Counted from the first letter of the stretch, positions 24,372 to 32,522 are shown. The stretch is 60,770 nucleotides of DNA from Thermoguttaceae bacterium (GCA_017557195.1 JAFZAL010000133.1:1-60770); one strand, 5' to 3'. The notes: generated by a model not told the origin, from the sequence alone. Numbers and translations: made by a program.

Positions 24372-24809
24372 CTAATGAGCAGTTCGTATCGACTCGCCGT
24401 TTTTCGGTCCGAGAAGGGCTTCTGCGTATTCGAAAATCTGTTCGGAATCGTCAAACAACTTGTCGTAGACCCAGTTGTCTTCATACTCGCAGCGTTCTGT
24501 TGAATAAATGCGGCACACGTCAGGGCGATGTTCGTAATTTTTGCAGTAGTTGTCGTCGCCGAGGTTTTTGCATTTGGTGGAAACGAGCAGAAACCAGCTG
24601 TCGTCTTCCGTAAAAATGGCGGCGTGTTCGTGCAGCAGATACCATCGAAGGTTTTCAAAGTCAGCCCATTCCGTTGGGACGTCGATACCCAAGGCAAAAT
24701 ATCGGCAGCATTTTCCGTTGCAGTAGTCGCATAAATTGCATCCTTCCGGCAGCGCGTCCCGATCAGGCTTGGTAAGAGCAATTTTCGACGAAGTATAAAT
24801 CTGAGCCAT
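24372..24809 (-). CDS. YkgJ-type Cys-rich (zinc/iron-chelating) protein
   Basis: The chosen start gives 145 residues (MAQIYT); a longer frame would overlap infA. CNLCDYCNGKCC and a later C-x8-YCKNYEHRPDVCRIY match the YkgJ/CxxCxxxCC family, thought to bind Zn or an Fe-S centre. Function is not established. It lies 43 bases after infA. Confidence 0.8.
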   Translation of the reverse strand: MAQIYTSSKIALTKPDRDALPEGCNLCDYCNGKCCRYFALGIDVPTEWADFENLRWYLLHEHAAIFTEDDSWFLLVSTKCKNLGDDNYCKNYEHRPDVCRIYSTERCEYEDNWVYDKLFDDSEQIFEYAEALLGPKNGESIRTAH

Positions 24810-24852
24810 AAAATATTCCTTTATTTTATTAAAAGAAGAAGGAATTGCTTTT

Positions 24853-25077
24853 TTATTTATCGCGATAAACGATTCGACCGCGATCCAGGTCGTAAGGGCT
24901 AATCGCAACGGTAACGTGGTCTCCGGCGACTACGCGAATGAAACTCTTGCGCATTTTACCAGCCAGGCGGCAGGTAACGATGTGTTCGGAGTTGTCAAGT
25001 TTAACGATAAACGCTCCGCGAACGGCTTCTTTCACTACTCCAGTAGCTTGAATGAATTCTTCTTCTTTGTTACTCAT
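24853..25077 (-). CDS. infA: Translation initiation factor IF-1
   Basis: The 74-residue S1/OB-fold protein (MSNKEEEFIQATGVVKEA start) has RLAGKMRKSFIRV and SPYDLDRGRIVYR, diagnostic of IF-1. The ATG at 25077 is used because the eight-residue upstream extension is not family-like. IF-1 binds the 30S A site. A consensus promoter lies about 65 bases upstream. Confidence 0.95.
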   Translation of the reverse strand: MSNKEEEFIQATGVVKEAVRGAFIVKLDNSEHIVTCRLAGKMRKSFIRVVAGDHVTVAISPYDLDRGRIVYRDK

Positions 25078-25142
25078 ATAGTACCTCGTCATAACAACCA
25101 TAAGAAATAATTTGCTGTAACCGCTACAGTATTATTCCCCTT

Positions 25143-25170
25143 ATTATACAAGATTTTTCTTTTTTGTCAA
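25143..25170 (-). promoter_or_regulatory. Consensus promoter for infA
   Basis: On the minus strand TTGACA (25170-25165) and TATAAT (25148-25143) are exact consensus hexamers with 16 bases between. It is back-to-back with the fur promoter. Confidence 0.8.
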
Positions 25171-25243
25171 ATAAATTGAATGGGAAATTTTAAAAAAGAA
25201 CAAAAATTTCATTAGTTTTTGTTTTGCAAATAAATAATTTGCC

Positions 25244-25271
25244 TTGACACGACTGACATTTGATGTATAAT
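25244..25271 (+). promoter_or_regulatory. Consensus promoter for the Fur-family gene
   Basis: TTGACA (25244-25249) and TATAAT (25266-25271) are exact consensus, spaced by 16. A CGACTC/GAGTCG inverted repeat lies just downstream at about 25291-25318, in the untranslated leader, and might be an operator. Confidence 0.8.
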
Positions 25272-25339
25272 TTTACTATATAATTAAAAGACGACTCACG
25301 TTTTTAGCAAGAGAGTCGCCTTCTTAGTCAAACCTCGTC

Positions 25340-25783
25340 GTGATAGCGTTTAAAGCCATGTGTCAGAATTTTGAAGAAATGTGCAAAAATCGCGGTTTAT
25401 CAATAACCGTTCAGAGACAGCAGGTTTATCAGGCTCTGATGACATTTAAATCTCATCCAACTGTAGACGTTGTTTACGAGCAGGTGCGAAAATCTATCCC
25501 GACAATTTCCCGTGCAACGGTTTATCGAACGCTTGAAACGCTGGCGGACGAAGGACTTATTCAGAGGGTTTTGCATCCAGGGTCTTCCGCCCGATACGAT
25601 GGCAACCCTGTTCCCCACGCTCATCTGGTTTGCACGGTTTGCGGAAAGACAGAAGACTGGATGGATTCCAGCTTGAACACGATGTCTTATCCAAGCCATT
25701 CTTCTACTGGATATATGATTTCCAACTGCGAAATTACGTTCCGCGGCGTCTGTCCGGAATGTCAAAAGAAAGCAGTCGGATAA
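25340..25783 (+). CDS. Fur-family metal-dependent repressor (PerR/Fur)
   Basis: The 147-residue protein has the Fur winged helix (SKSIPTISRATVYRTLETL-like), HAHLVCTVCGK and a second VCPECQK Cys pair for structural zinc. The family senses Fe, Zn or peroxide and represses metal or oxidative-stress genes. The GTG at 25340 is the longest start; an ATG at 25358 is also possible. Iron, peroxide and zinc specificity cannot be separated by eye. Confidence 0.88.
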   Translation: MIAFKAMCQNFEEMCKNRGLSITVQRQQVYQALMTFKSHPTVDVVYEQVRKSIPTISRATVYRTLETLADEGLIQRVLHPGSSARYDGNPVPHAHLVCTVCGKTEDWMDSSLNTMSYPSHSSTGYMISNCEITFRGVCPECQKKAVG

Positions 25784-25809
25784 GCGCATTTGGGGAGCGC
25801 AAATATTCT

Positions 25810-26202
25810 TCAAAACGGAACGCTGTAATTTAGCGACTCTCCCACATCGATGGAAATATACCCAAAGTAATTAAGTTGTTCCATCAACTTGGCAGCTCGA
25901 CCGTAGCCAATTTTGAATTCTTTTTCCAGCATTTTTGCAGTGATGCGTTCGTTTGTACTGCATAATTGGACCGCCTTTTCAAACAGCGGATCGGTATTAA
26001 TTTTCGGGGCTTCGTCTTCCGAAGAAGTTTGCTCTTGCTCTTGAGAAGAAATAAAGACTAAACGAGTAAGTCCCGTCTTTTCGTCTTTTGCCATCCAGAG
26101 TTCGCCTTTGCCAATACATCTTTTCAGATCAAAATGGATTGACGTTGGATATTTGGTTTCAAAATCTGAATCTGGAATAATAATTACGTTTGGGGGCAGC
26201 AT
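25810..26202 (-). CDS. Free-standing FtsK gamma (KOPS-reading) domain protein
   Basis: The 130-residue protein has an N-terminal part of about 55 residues with no match I know, an acidic Gln/Glu/Ser linker (about 52-65), then the FtsK gamma winged helix: DPLFEKAVQLC, ITAKMLEKEFKIGYGRAAKLMEQL and a PF end. In FtsK that domain binds polar KOPS DNA and touches XerD. Here there is no motor. It may regulate transcription or modulate chromosome handling. It converges on the fur gene with 26 bases between stops. Confidence 0.85.
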   Translation of the reverse strand: MLPPNVIIIPDSDFETKYPTSIHFDLKRCIGKGELWMAKDEKTGLTRLVFISSQEQEQTSSEDEAPKINTDPLFEKAVQLCSTNERITAKMLEKEFKIGYGRAAKLMEQLNYFGYISIDVGESLNYSVPF

Positions 26203-26371
26203 GGGATAATAGTTAGTAAGATAACGGTTTACGAATTCAAGTCGCTCCTGATTTGAAGCGTTTTATCAATAACTTCTTTATCGTACCATAATCAAGTTCC
26301 GTTGTCAAGCGCCGGATGATTGGATAATCGTCATTTTGAAAGTCTCAATCGCGTTCTCGAATTAAGTGGGC

Positions 26372-26399
26372 TTGTAATAAAAAGTGATAGCGCTATAAT
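26372..26399 (+). promoter_or_regulatory. Probable flavodoxin promoter
   Basis: TTGTAA at 26372 and TATAAT at 26394 are 16 bases apart, about 60 bases before the flavodoxin ATG. AAAGGAAA precedes that ATG. Confidence 0.5.
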
Positions 26400-26459
26400 A
26401 AAACCGTTATACTAAAAAACCGAAGACATAAACAGCATAATTCGAAAGGAAATAGAACA

Positions 26460-26939
26460 ATGAGCAAAACATTGGTAGCGTATTTCAGCGCCAGCGGCAT
26501 AACGGCGTCGGTTGCGAAGAAACTGGCGGCGGTTATCGGCGCAGATCTGTTTGAAATTGAACCGGAAGTGTTTTATACGGAGGAGGATTTAGACTGGCGA
26601 AACAGTAACAGCAGAAGTTCAGTCGAGATGAACGACCGATCCTGCCGTCCGGCGATTGAGTCTAAAGTGGAAAACATGGCGCAGTACGACGTCGTTTTCG
26701 TTGGATTTCCAGTCTGGTGGTATCGGGAGCCGTCAATTATCGACACGTTCATGGAAGCGCACGATTTCAGCGGAAAGAAAGTTGTTCCCTTCTGCACGTC
26801 CGGCGGAAACACGATGGGAGCTGCCGCTAAAAACATGCAGGCGTTGGCTGCCGGCTCGACAGTGGTTGACGGAAAGAGATTTCCTTCCAGCGTTTCGGAA
26901 AACGAGCTCAAAGCGTGGGCGGAAAGCGTCGTGAATTAA
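26460..26939 (+). CDS. Flavodoxin-like FMN protein
   Basis: The 159-residue protein has YFSASGITASVAKKLA (phosphate-binding loop), GFPVWWYREP and CTSGGNTMG, as in the Flavodoxin_4 group (often annotated flavodoxin or NAD(P)H-dependent oxidoreductase). It likely carries electrons or acts as an FMN reductase in the cytosol. There is no signal peptide. It precedes a DUF4405 membrane cytochrome-like gene, which may be a redox partner. Confidence 0.85.
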   Translation: MSKTLVAYFSASGITASVAKKLAAVIGADLFEIEPEVFYTEEDLDWRNSNSRSSVEMNDRSCRPAIESKVENMAQYDVVFVGFPVWWYREPSIIDTFMEAHDFSGKKVVPFCTSGGNTMGAAAKNMQALAAGSTVVDGKRFPSSVSENELKAWAESVVN

Positions 26940-27060
26940 GCTGTTAGCTATTAGCTTCTAGCTGTTAGTTTGGAGATTTCTGGTTCTTAGCGTTTACATT
27001 TAAAGCTTGAAGCTAAAATCAAAAAGCTTATAGCTAATAACTAGAGGCTAGCAGCTAATC
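26940..27060. repeat. TAGC-based imperfect palindrome, copy 2
   Basis: The arms (about 26940-26968 and 27030-27058) are of the same kind as in the copy at 21960-22076, with a different middle. It lies immediately after the flavodoxin stop. Confidence 0.65.
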
Positions 27061-27095
27061 TTTACCGAATAAACCCGGTTTATTATTTTCTCCTC

Positions 27096-27899
27096 ATGAC
27101 ACCCAAATCGAATCGAAACGTCCGACTGGCTCTCGACGCCTTTATGCTCCTTATGCTGACGCAATTGATGGCATATTACGCCTCAAGCGAAGCGGCGCAC
27201 GAGTGGCATGGCGTGGCTATGACGGCTCTGCTTGTCGTTCATCAGTGGATTAACAGACGCTGGTATATGTCGCTGTTTTCCGGTCGATATACTCTTCAGC
27301 GCGCAGTCATGACAGGCGTATTTGCGTTGACGTTAATCGCCTTTGCGATGACAGCGTTTTGCGGCTTGGCGATGAGTTCGCACGCTGCGCCGTTTCTTTA
27401 CGGCATGGCTCCGTCGTCGTTCGTTCGACCCGCGCACCTGGCAGCGTCTTACTGGGCGTTTATCCTGACAGGAATTCACGTCGGGCTGCATATTCCCGCA
27501 ATGTTCGGGCGATTCAAGCCAGGGAGAGTCGCAAAAGTCCTGTTACATCTCGCGGCGATCGCTGTTGCCGGCGTCGGATTTTATCTGTTCTTAAAGAACG
27601 AAATTCTCGATTATATTTTCTTACAGACTTCGTACGCGGCCGTAGACCCTGACAAAACCCTGTGGTTCTCCGTCCTGGAAAACGTTCTCATTCTGTCGTT
27701 TTGGGCGTATGCGGGCGCTCTGATAATTTCAGCAATAAAAACAACAGGCAAGGACCGCTTCTTGCTTGTCTTGGGAATAATTGTCGCGGCGCTTATCGGC
27801 TGGACGTTAAATGTAACTGTTCCTCAATCGGACGCGCCAGTCGAGGAGATTGAAATCGACTTGGGCGAATCCTTGTACAGCCATTCCAGCCCTTTCTGA
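27096..27899 (+). CDS. DUF4405 (flavinylation-associated cytochrome b-like) membrane protein
   Basis: The 267-residue protein has about six hydrophobic segments. His residues suited to b-heme ligation sit at EWHGVAMTALLVVHQWINRR and in HLAASYWAF and GIHVGLHIP, the pattern of DUF4405 cytochromes linked to extracytoplasmic flavin electron transfer. It may pass electrons across the inner membrane; the flavodoxin upstream is a possible partner. Its last 95 coding bases reappear, decayed, at 33989-34083 beyond the MoxR-VWA island. Confidence 0.75.
   Translation: MTPKSNRNVRLALDAFMLLMLTQLMAYYASSEAAHEWHGVAMTALLVVHQWINRRWYMSLFSGRYTLQRAVMTGVFALTLIAFAMTAFCGLAMSSHAAPFLYGMAPSSFVRPAHLAASYWAFILTGIHVGLHIPAMFGRFKPGRVAKVLLHLAAIAVAGVGFYLFLKNEILDYIFLQTSYAAVDPDKTLWFSVLENVLILSFWAYAGALIISAIKTTGKDRFLLVLGIIVAALIGWTLNVTVPQSDAPVEEIEIDLGESLYSHSSPF
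27779..27873 (+). repeat. Left flanking repeat of the MoxR-VWA island
   Basis: This part of the DUF4405 3' coding end aligns without gaps to 33989-34083 (about three quarters identical by eye; CCTCAATCGGAC and GTCGAGGAG are exact). Confidence 0.75.
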
Positions 27900-28032
27900 A
27901 AGATTTACCCGTCTGTATTCAAATATAAGAAGCTGGAATTCTATTCGCAGCAACAGGCGAACAATCGCTTGATTGCTTATTGATAATATGGAGAATTATT
28001 GCAGCAGATTTACGATAACTCTGAGATACGAA

Positions 28033-28090
28033 AAAAATTTTTTTAAAAAACGGTAACAGTTTTGCTTACTCATTCGTATACACTTCAACA
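28033..28090 (+). repeat. Second left flanking repeat (ACGGTAACAG element)
   Basis: TTTTTTAAAAAACGGTAAC and the text through CATTCGTATA and ACAAATA recur at 34286-34343. Together with the DUF4405-end repeat it brackets the island. Confidence 0.75.
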
Positions 28091-28220
28091 AATAAAATTT
28101 TATTCAACAGATTGTTTCCTAAACAGCTTATCTGCATCAGGTAGGCGCTTATCGGAAGGATCAAAAAAAGATGAAATTACTACACACTTACAACAAACCG
28201 AGACTCCCCATTCCTTGAGT

Positions 28221-28280
28221 TATAATATGGTTAATGAATTGGAGACCTATGTATAAAAACTAAGTTTTTTGGGGTTGTCG
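28221..28280 (+). promoter_or_regulatory. Leader with conserved hairpin, paralogue 1
   Basis: TATAAT at 28221 is followed 14 bases later by GGAGACCT, AAAAAC/GTTTTT arms (28255-28260/28264-28269) and GGTTGTC. The same order occurs before paralogue 2. No -35 match is seen here, unlike the second copy. Confidence 0.55.
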
Positions 28281-28304
28281 CATAGCAAATTGACGAGAAC
28301 TCCA

Positions 28305-29042
28305 ATGAAACTTATTAACGAACTTATTGATTTCGCCCTTCAACACAATATGCTCACCGAAGAGCATAAACGACAGTTGCAGAAAGATGGTTTTTACACG
28401 TTTTTTCACGAAGACGTGGAAAGCCATTCTTCGTATGATTATGATTACGATTATGATCATAGAAATTATGAAGAGGATGCGTACTGTCTTGAAGATGATG
28501 AATTCGACCGGACCTATTACGGCGACTTTTACCATCCCGGCAAGCGCTACGGAAGGCGTCATCACGGCGGAGGGAGAAAAACTCACAAAACCAAAAAAAC
28601 CGAACTGAAAACTCCGGATTTGGAGCGTCGAGTGCGCGCGTCCTTCAAAAAGTGGGACAACTCTCTCAAACCGCTCGTACAGACGGTTTCCTTCCTTACA
28701 AATCATGGCTTGAACGCTCAGGGACGGGATCTGACCACGTGGCAGAACGCCTCAAACTGGCTTTTCGAGGTTAATGGACAAAGGCTTTTGGATGCCGTCT
28801 CTCAACTCGAGGTTGCACAAATGCTCAAGTTCACTCAACTTTGCAGCCTTCTTACCTGGCGCTCTATGCGGGAACTGCTCGTTGCTCCTATCCGTCAGTG
28901 CAAAGGCGAGTGCGTTACCACGTACAAGGAATTGATTCGGGGGACGAACGAGTCTCTATCCGAAAGCGCGGAAACTATGATACAGGACGATCTTTTCGCT
29001 CAAGTTTACAGACTGGCGACAGGTTGGTCGAAAATCTGTTAA
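28305..29042 (+). CDS. Island protein 1: shared N-module, unknown C-domain
   Basis: The 245-residue protein starts MKLINELIDFALQHN. I do not recognise its family. Residues 1-33 form a helical module nearly identical to that of the next gene. Next comes an Asp/Tyr/Glu-rich run (about 40-65), then DRTYYGDFYHPGKR and a basic His/Gly/Lys-rich patch. The C-terminal 150 residues look alpha-helical and differ from the paralogue. An upstream TTG could add 12 residues, but the paralogue starts at this ATG. It is followed by ATPase and VWA genes, so an adaptor or substrate role is inferred. Confidence 0.7.
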   Translation: MKLINELIDFALQHNMLTEEHKRQLQKDGFYTFFHEDVESHSSYDYDYDYDHRNYEEDAYCLEDDEFDRTYYGDFYHPGKRYGRRHHGGGRKTHKTKKTELKTPDLERRVRASFKKWDNSLKPLVQTVSFLTNHGLNAQGRDLTTWQNASNWLFEVNGQRLLDAVSQLEVAQMLKFTQLCSLLTWRSMRELLVAPIRQCKGECVTTYKELIRGTNESLSESAETMIQDDLFAQVYRLATGWSKIC

Positions 29043-29198
29043 TAGTTTTTGGTTGTCAGTTCCTGTTTACAGATTTGACTTAAATCGGAAGATAGACGCA
29101 GACAGCCTCGGCATCGGGACAAATCTCTGAGCCGATCAGGAAGAACAGACCTCGAAGAATCAAAAAATCAAGAAATTGCCACCCGCTCGCCAAAACCC

Positions 29199-29227
29199 TT
29201 GACAACTCATTTTTCTTGTATTATAAT
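29199..29227 (+). promoter_or_regulatory. Perfect-consensus promoter of paralogue 2
   Basis: TTGACA (29199-29204), 17 bases, TATAAT (29222-29227). This is the strongest promoter in the island and probably drives paralogue 2, both ATPases and the VWA gene. Confidence 0.8.
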
Positions 29228-29240
29228 ATGGATTAAAAAT

Positions 29241-29280
29241 GGCGACCTTTGTCTAAAAACAAGTTTTTAGAGGTTGTCCC
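29241..29280 (+). promoter_or_regulatory. Leader hairpin, paralogue 2
   Basis: CGACCT (29243-29248) pairs with AGGTTG (29271-29276), and CTAAAAAC (29253-29260) pairs with GTTTTTAG (29263-29270), making one extended stem in the leader. The related sequence before paralogue 1 keeps the inner stem. Confidence 0.6.
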
Positions 29281-29305
29281 CTATTAATCAGATACGAGAA
29301 AACCA

Positions 29306-30457
29306 ATGAAACTCATTAACGAACTTATTAATTTTGCCCTTCAGCACAATTTACTCACCGAAGAGCATAAACAAAAGTTGCAGAAAGACGGGTTTTACAC
29401 GTTTTATTACGAAAGAAAACAGGAACATTTGTGGTCATGTGATGATGAATATGAAGACGATTATAGGGAAAGTTTTGAGAACAGTCGTGAAGATGAAATC
29501 GACCGAACCTATTATGGCGACTATTATCATCCCGGCAATCGTAACAGTAGAGGTCGTCAAGGGAAACGCCCGCCTGTCGGTCCAAAACTCTCGGTTGAGG
29601 AACTCAATCAGCTCGTTGAGGAGGATTGGAAGAGACTCACGGAAGAATTTCCAAATCTGGCGCCGCTATGGGACTCGTGGAAGGCGGGAAAACTCAAGCG
29701 GGTTCTCACAGACGGGTTTACGCTCAATGACGTTTACGACCTGATGAACGCAGAACCGCGCGATTTTCACGAATTCTCCGGTCCTGCGCTGACCGCATAC
29801 CGCCTGCTTCTCCGACAGGGTGGGAATATCGTGGGAAAGTACTCGTGGGTAATTAAGAGCGCTGAGATGGCGTCCATGGTTGAATTCCCCAGATTCTGCC
29901 AGCAGATTTTACAGGAAGTCGGAGCGCTGTATGAAACAGACCGTAAAAGGTTTACTGCCCTGAGCAGCCAAAACGGAAAACTGAACTTCCCGTTCTGGGA
30001 GAAAGCCGTCCAGACCGACACGACCTCAATGAAAGTATGGACTATCCTGAATTTCTCTTCCATGCCAGTTGCCCCGGAAAGAATCGACGAAATCCTGACC
30101 TGGAAACCAGAACTGGCGATTGCCATGCAGATAAATCTGGATTACATAACAGAACTGCTGACAAAACTGGAACAACGGGATTGGTCTTCCTTGACGGTCA
30201 TTACTGAACGTGACATTGAAAATGTCAATCTGAAATCCGTGGTAATTCCCGATGGGGTAACGACAATTGGCTCCAATGCGTTCAGTTACTGTCGTTCCTT
30301 AACTTCCGTGTCAATCCCCGAAGGGGTAACGGTGATTGGAACCGATGCGTTCTATTGCTGTCCAAACGTGACCATCCATGCGCCGGCGGGGTCTTATGCG
30401 GAGACATACGCGAAAGAAAACAAAATCCCGTTTCAACCGTTAGAGGAAGAAAAATAA
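29306..30457 (+). CDS. Island protein 2: shared N-module plus BspA-like LRRs
   Basis: The 383-residue protein starts MKLINELINFALQHN and keeps the same N-module and DRTYYGDYYHPGNR motif as protein 1. An unrelated middle region follows (about 90-300). The C-terminus (about 305-375) has BspA/TpLRR-type repeats: SVVIPDGVTTIGSNAFSYC, then SVSIPEGVTVIGTDAF, then an IHAPAGSYAETYAKEN cap. Such LRRs usually bind proteins. There is no signal peptide, so recognition inside the cell is more likely. Variable C-termini on a constant N-module suggest exchangeable sensor parts, by inference. Confidence 0.75.
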   Translation: MKLINELINFALQHNLLTEEHKQKLQKDGFYTFYYERKQEHLWSCDDEYEDDYRESFENSREDEIDRTYYGDYYHPGNRNSRGRQGKRPPVGPKLSVEELNQLVEEDWKRLTEEFPNLAPLWDSWKAGKLKRVLTDGFTLNDVYDLMNAEPRDFHEFSGPALTAYRLLLRQGGNIVGKYSWVIKSAEMASMVEFPRFCQQILQEVGALYETDRKRFTALSSQNGKLNFPFWEKAVQTDTTSMKVWTILNFSSMPVAPERIDEILTWKPELAIAMQINLDYITELLTKLEQRDWSSLTVITERDIENVNLKSVVIPDGVTTIGSNAFSYCRSLTSVSIPEGVTVIGTDAFYCCPNVTIHAPAGSYAETYAKENKIPFQPLEEEK

Positions 30458-30541
30458 AAATTCAGCCCGTTTTCGTTGGGGTAATTTGTAAATATATTTA
30501 TCAGAACCAAATTTAAGTTACGTTTTTAAGAAAGAATCCAA

Positions 30542-31327
30542 ATGAACAATAACCTTCCAACCGTAACGCTTTCCGAAGCTAAATCAATCATCAAGGCGTT
30601 GGCTGAGGAACAAAGCGTGCTGCTTTTATCCCCTCCGGGAGTCGGAAAGTCGGATTCCGTCATGCAGGCGGCCGCCGACGCAGGGCTTGAATGTCGTTCT
30701 CTGCTCGGGACTCAAATCGCCCCGGAGGACGTTTCCGGCATTCCGCGAATTGTTGGGGAACGCTCGGTTTTCTGTCCCCCGCGCGTACTTTTGCCGGAGG
30801 ACCCGAAACCGTTCTGCCTGTTCCTGGACGAACTGCCGGCATGCACGCCCGACATTCAGAAGTCGTTTTACTCCCTTCTGCTTGAGCGTCGGCTTGGCGA
30901 ACATCCTCTCCCGAAAGGGACGTGGGTTGTGGCGGCTGGAAACCGCGCTGAAGACCGATCGCTGGTGCGTTCGCTTTCAGCGGCGCTGGTAAACCGCGTC
31001 ATCATTCTCAACGTCCGCGTGGACGTAAACGAATGGCTCACGTGGGGACGCTCAGCGGGAGTGCGCCAGGATGTGCTCACGTTTATCGAGTCCCATCCCG
31101 ATTCCCTTATGCGGCCGATCCCGAATACGCCGGCTCCGTTTTCAACTCCTCGAGCGTGGGTGAGTTTAGCCAATTCGCTGGACCTGCTTGAAGAGGCGGG
31201 CGCTCTTACTTCGGCAGCGGTACAAGCCATCGCATACGGTCGGGTTTCGCCCGAAGACGCTAACTTGTTTACCGGCGGCTCTGAAGACATCTTGTCTGAT
31301 ATGGGTATCGAAGAAATAATTAATTGA
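30542..31327 (+). CDS. MoxR-type AAA+ ATPase, shortened copy
   Basis: The 261-residue ATPase has PPGVGKSDS (Walker A), CLFLDELPA (Walker B), VVAAGNRAED (sensor 1) and a RPIPNTPAPFSTPRAW stretch, as in MoxR/DUF5685-type AAA_5 proteins. It is about 90 percent identical by eye to the next gene over the first 210 residues. It then ends early, missing about 85-90 C-terminal residues, and finishes with a short unrelated tail. A recent tandem duplication is clear. The catalytic motifs are kept, so it may form mixed rings with the longer copy. Confidence 0.85.
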   Translation: MNNNLPTVTLSEAKSIIKALAEEQSVLLLSPPGVGKSDSVMQAAADAGLECRSLLGTQIAPEDVSGIPRIVGERSVFCPPRVLLPEDPKPFCLFLDELPACTPDIQKSFYSLLLERRLGEHPLPKGTWVVAAGNRAEDRSLVRSLSAALVNRVIILNVRVDVNEWLTWGRSAGVRQDVLTFIESHPDSLMRPIPNTPAPFSTPRAWVSLANSLDLLEEAGALTSAAVQAIAYGRVSPEDANLFTGGSEDILSDMGIEEIIN

Positions 31328-31400
31328 TATATTCCTCGAGACGCTTTTGGATGAATGTTAAAAAGATGACTGAGGAATTTAAGCAAGAGAAAGTATCCAA

Positions 31401-32438
31401 ATGAACAATAACATACCAACCGTAACGCTTTCTGAGGCGAAATCGATTATCAAGGCGCTGGCGCAGAAACAGAGCGTGCTGCTTTTGTCACCTCCGGGAG
31501 TCGGAAAGTCCGATTCCGTCATGCAGGCGGCAGCCGACGCAGGGCTTGAATGTCGTTCGCTGCTGGGGACTCAAATCGCCCCGGAGGACGTTTCCGGCAT
31601 TCCGCGAATCGTTGGGGAACGCTCGGTTTTCTGCCCTCCGCGCGTCCTTTTGCCGGAAGATCCCAAACCGTTCTGCCTGTTCCTGGACGAGCTGCCAGCA
31701 TGCACGCCCGACATTCAGAAGTCTTTTTACTCGCTTCTGCTTGAACGCCGGCTTGGCGAACACCCGCTCCCGAAAGGGACGTGGGTCGTGGCGGCTGGTA
31801 ACCGCGCCGAGGACCGGTCGCTGGTGCGATCGCTTTCGGCGGCGCTGATAAACCGCGTCATCATTCTCAACGTCCGCGTGGACGTGAAGGAATGGCTCAC
31901 ATGGGGACATTCCGCAGGAGTGCGATCCGAGATTCTGTCGTTCATCACGTTTAATCCCGATTCCCTCATGCGTCCGATCCCTGTTACGCCGGCTCCGTTC
32001 TCGACGCCGCGTGCGTGGGTGAGTTTATCCCGTTCGCTGGACCTGCTCGAAAAGGCGGGCGCGCTGAATTCCGAATCGATGCGGTCCGTTGCTTACGGCC
32101 GGGTTTCGCCCGAGGATGCCTCATTGTTTACCGTTTTCACTGAATCGAATCTCGGTTCGCTCAAAAAACCAATCGAGTACCTGAAGGGAGAGACGCCGTT
32201 GCCGGAAGACCGGACTCAGCGCTGGTTCATCCTGCATGGAATTCGTCAGCTTGTACTGACCCAGTGGGATTTCCTCAAAGAAAACGCGTCCGGGAATCAA
32301 ATTAATGCTTTTCTTCAAAAAGTCAAGCGGGAAGAGCGCGCGGCGTTGCTGCTGGAACTGGTCGAGAAGTGGAGCGAACTCGGCGCGGACAAGGCGATTT
32401 GCAAAACGCTCGAAGAGATTACGGGAATCACAATTTGA
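31401..32438 (+). CDS. MoxR-type AAA+ ATPase, full-length copy
   Basis: The 345-residue ATPase has the same motifs as the preceding gene plus a C-terminal helical region (about 255-345) ending in EEITGITI. MoxR ATPases work with VWA-domain partners to remodel or activate target proteins. The VWA partner here is the next gene, 84 bases on. The two ATPase genes share their first codons and an ATCCAAATGAACAA start context. Confidence 0.88.
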   Translation: MNNNIPTVTLSEAKSIIKALAQKQSVLLLSPPGVGKSDSVMQAAADAGLECRSLLGTQIAPEDVSGIPRIVGERSVFCPPRVLLPEDPKPFCLFLDELPACTPDIQKSFYSLLLERRLGEHPLPKGTWVVAAGNRAEDRSLVRSLSAALINRVIILNVRVDVKEWLTWGHSAGVRSEILSFITFNPDSLMRPIPVTPAPFSTPRAWVSLSRSLDLLEKAGALNSESMRSVAYGRVSPEDASLFTVFTESNLGSLKKPIEYLKGETPLPEDRTQRWFILHGIRQLVLTQWDFLKENASGNQINAFLQKVKREERAALLLELVEKWSELGADKAICKTLEEITGITI

Positions 32439-32522
32439 ACGATTAATAAATAACGAATAACGAAGAATGAGCAGAAAAACATTATTCTTTTGCTCAGTCC
32501 TGAATTTAATTATGGAGCGCTC

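Larger units (their letters stand above)
27900..28304. other. Intergenic region before the island's first gene
   Basis: No gene is visible apart from a weak 64-codon frame with no family resemblance. It contains a 28033-28090 segment repeated at 34286-34343, a TATAAT at 28221-28226 and a leader hairpin shared with the next gene. Confidence 0.6.
29043..29305. other. Gap between the two paralogues
   Basis: This holds the promoter and leader of the second paralogue. No other gene is seen. Confidence 0.5.

Noticed and set aside
24810-24908. An N-terminal extension of the YkgJ-like protein
   Set aside because: It would overlap the end of infA and adds residues unlike the family; the ATG at 24809 is preferred.
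28062-28256. A 64-codon plus-strand frame before island protein 1
   Set aside because: It runs through the flanking repeat, the promoter and the leader hairpin, and has no family resemblance or start signal.
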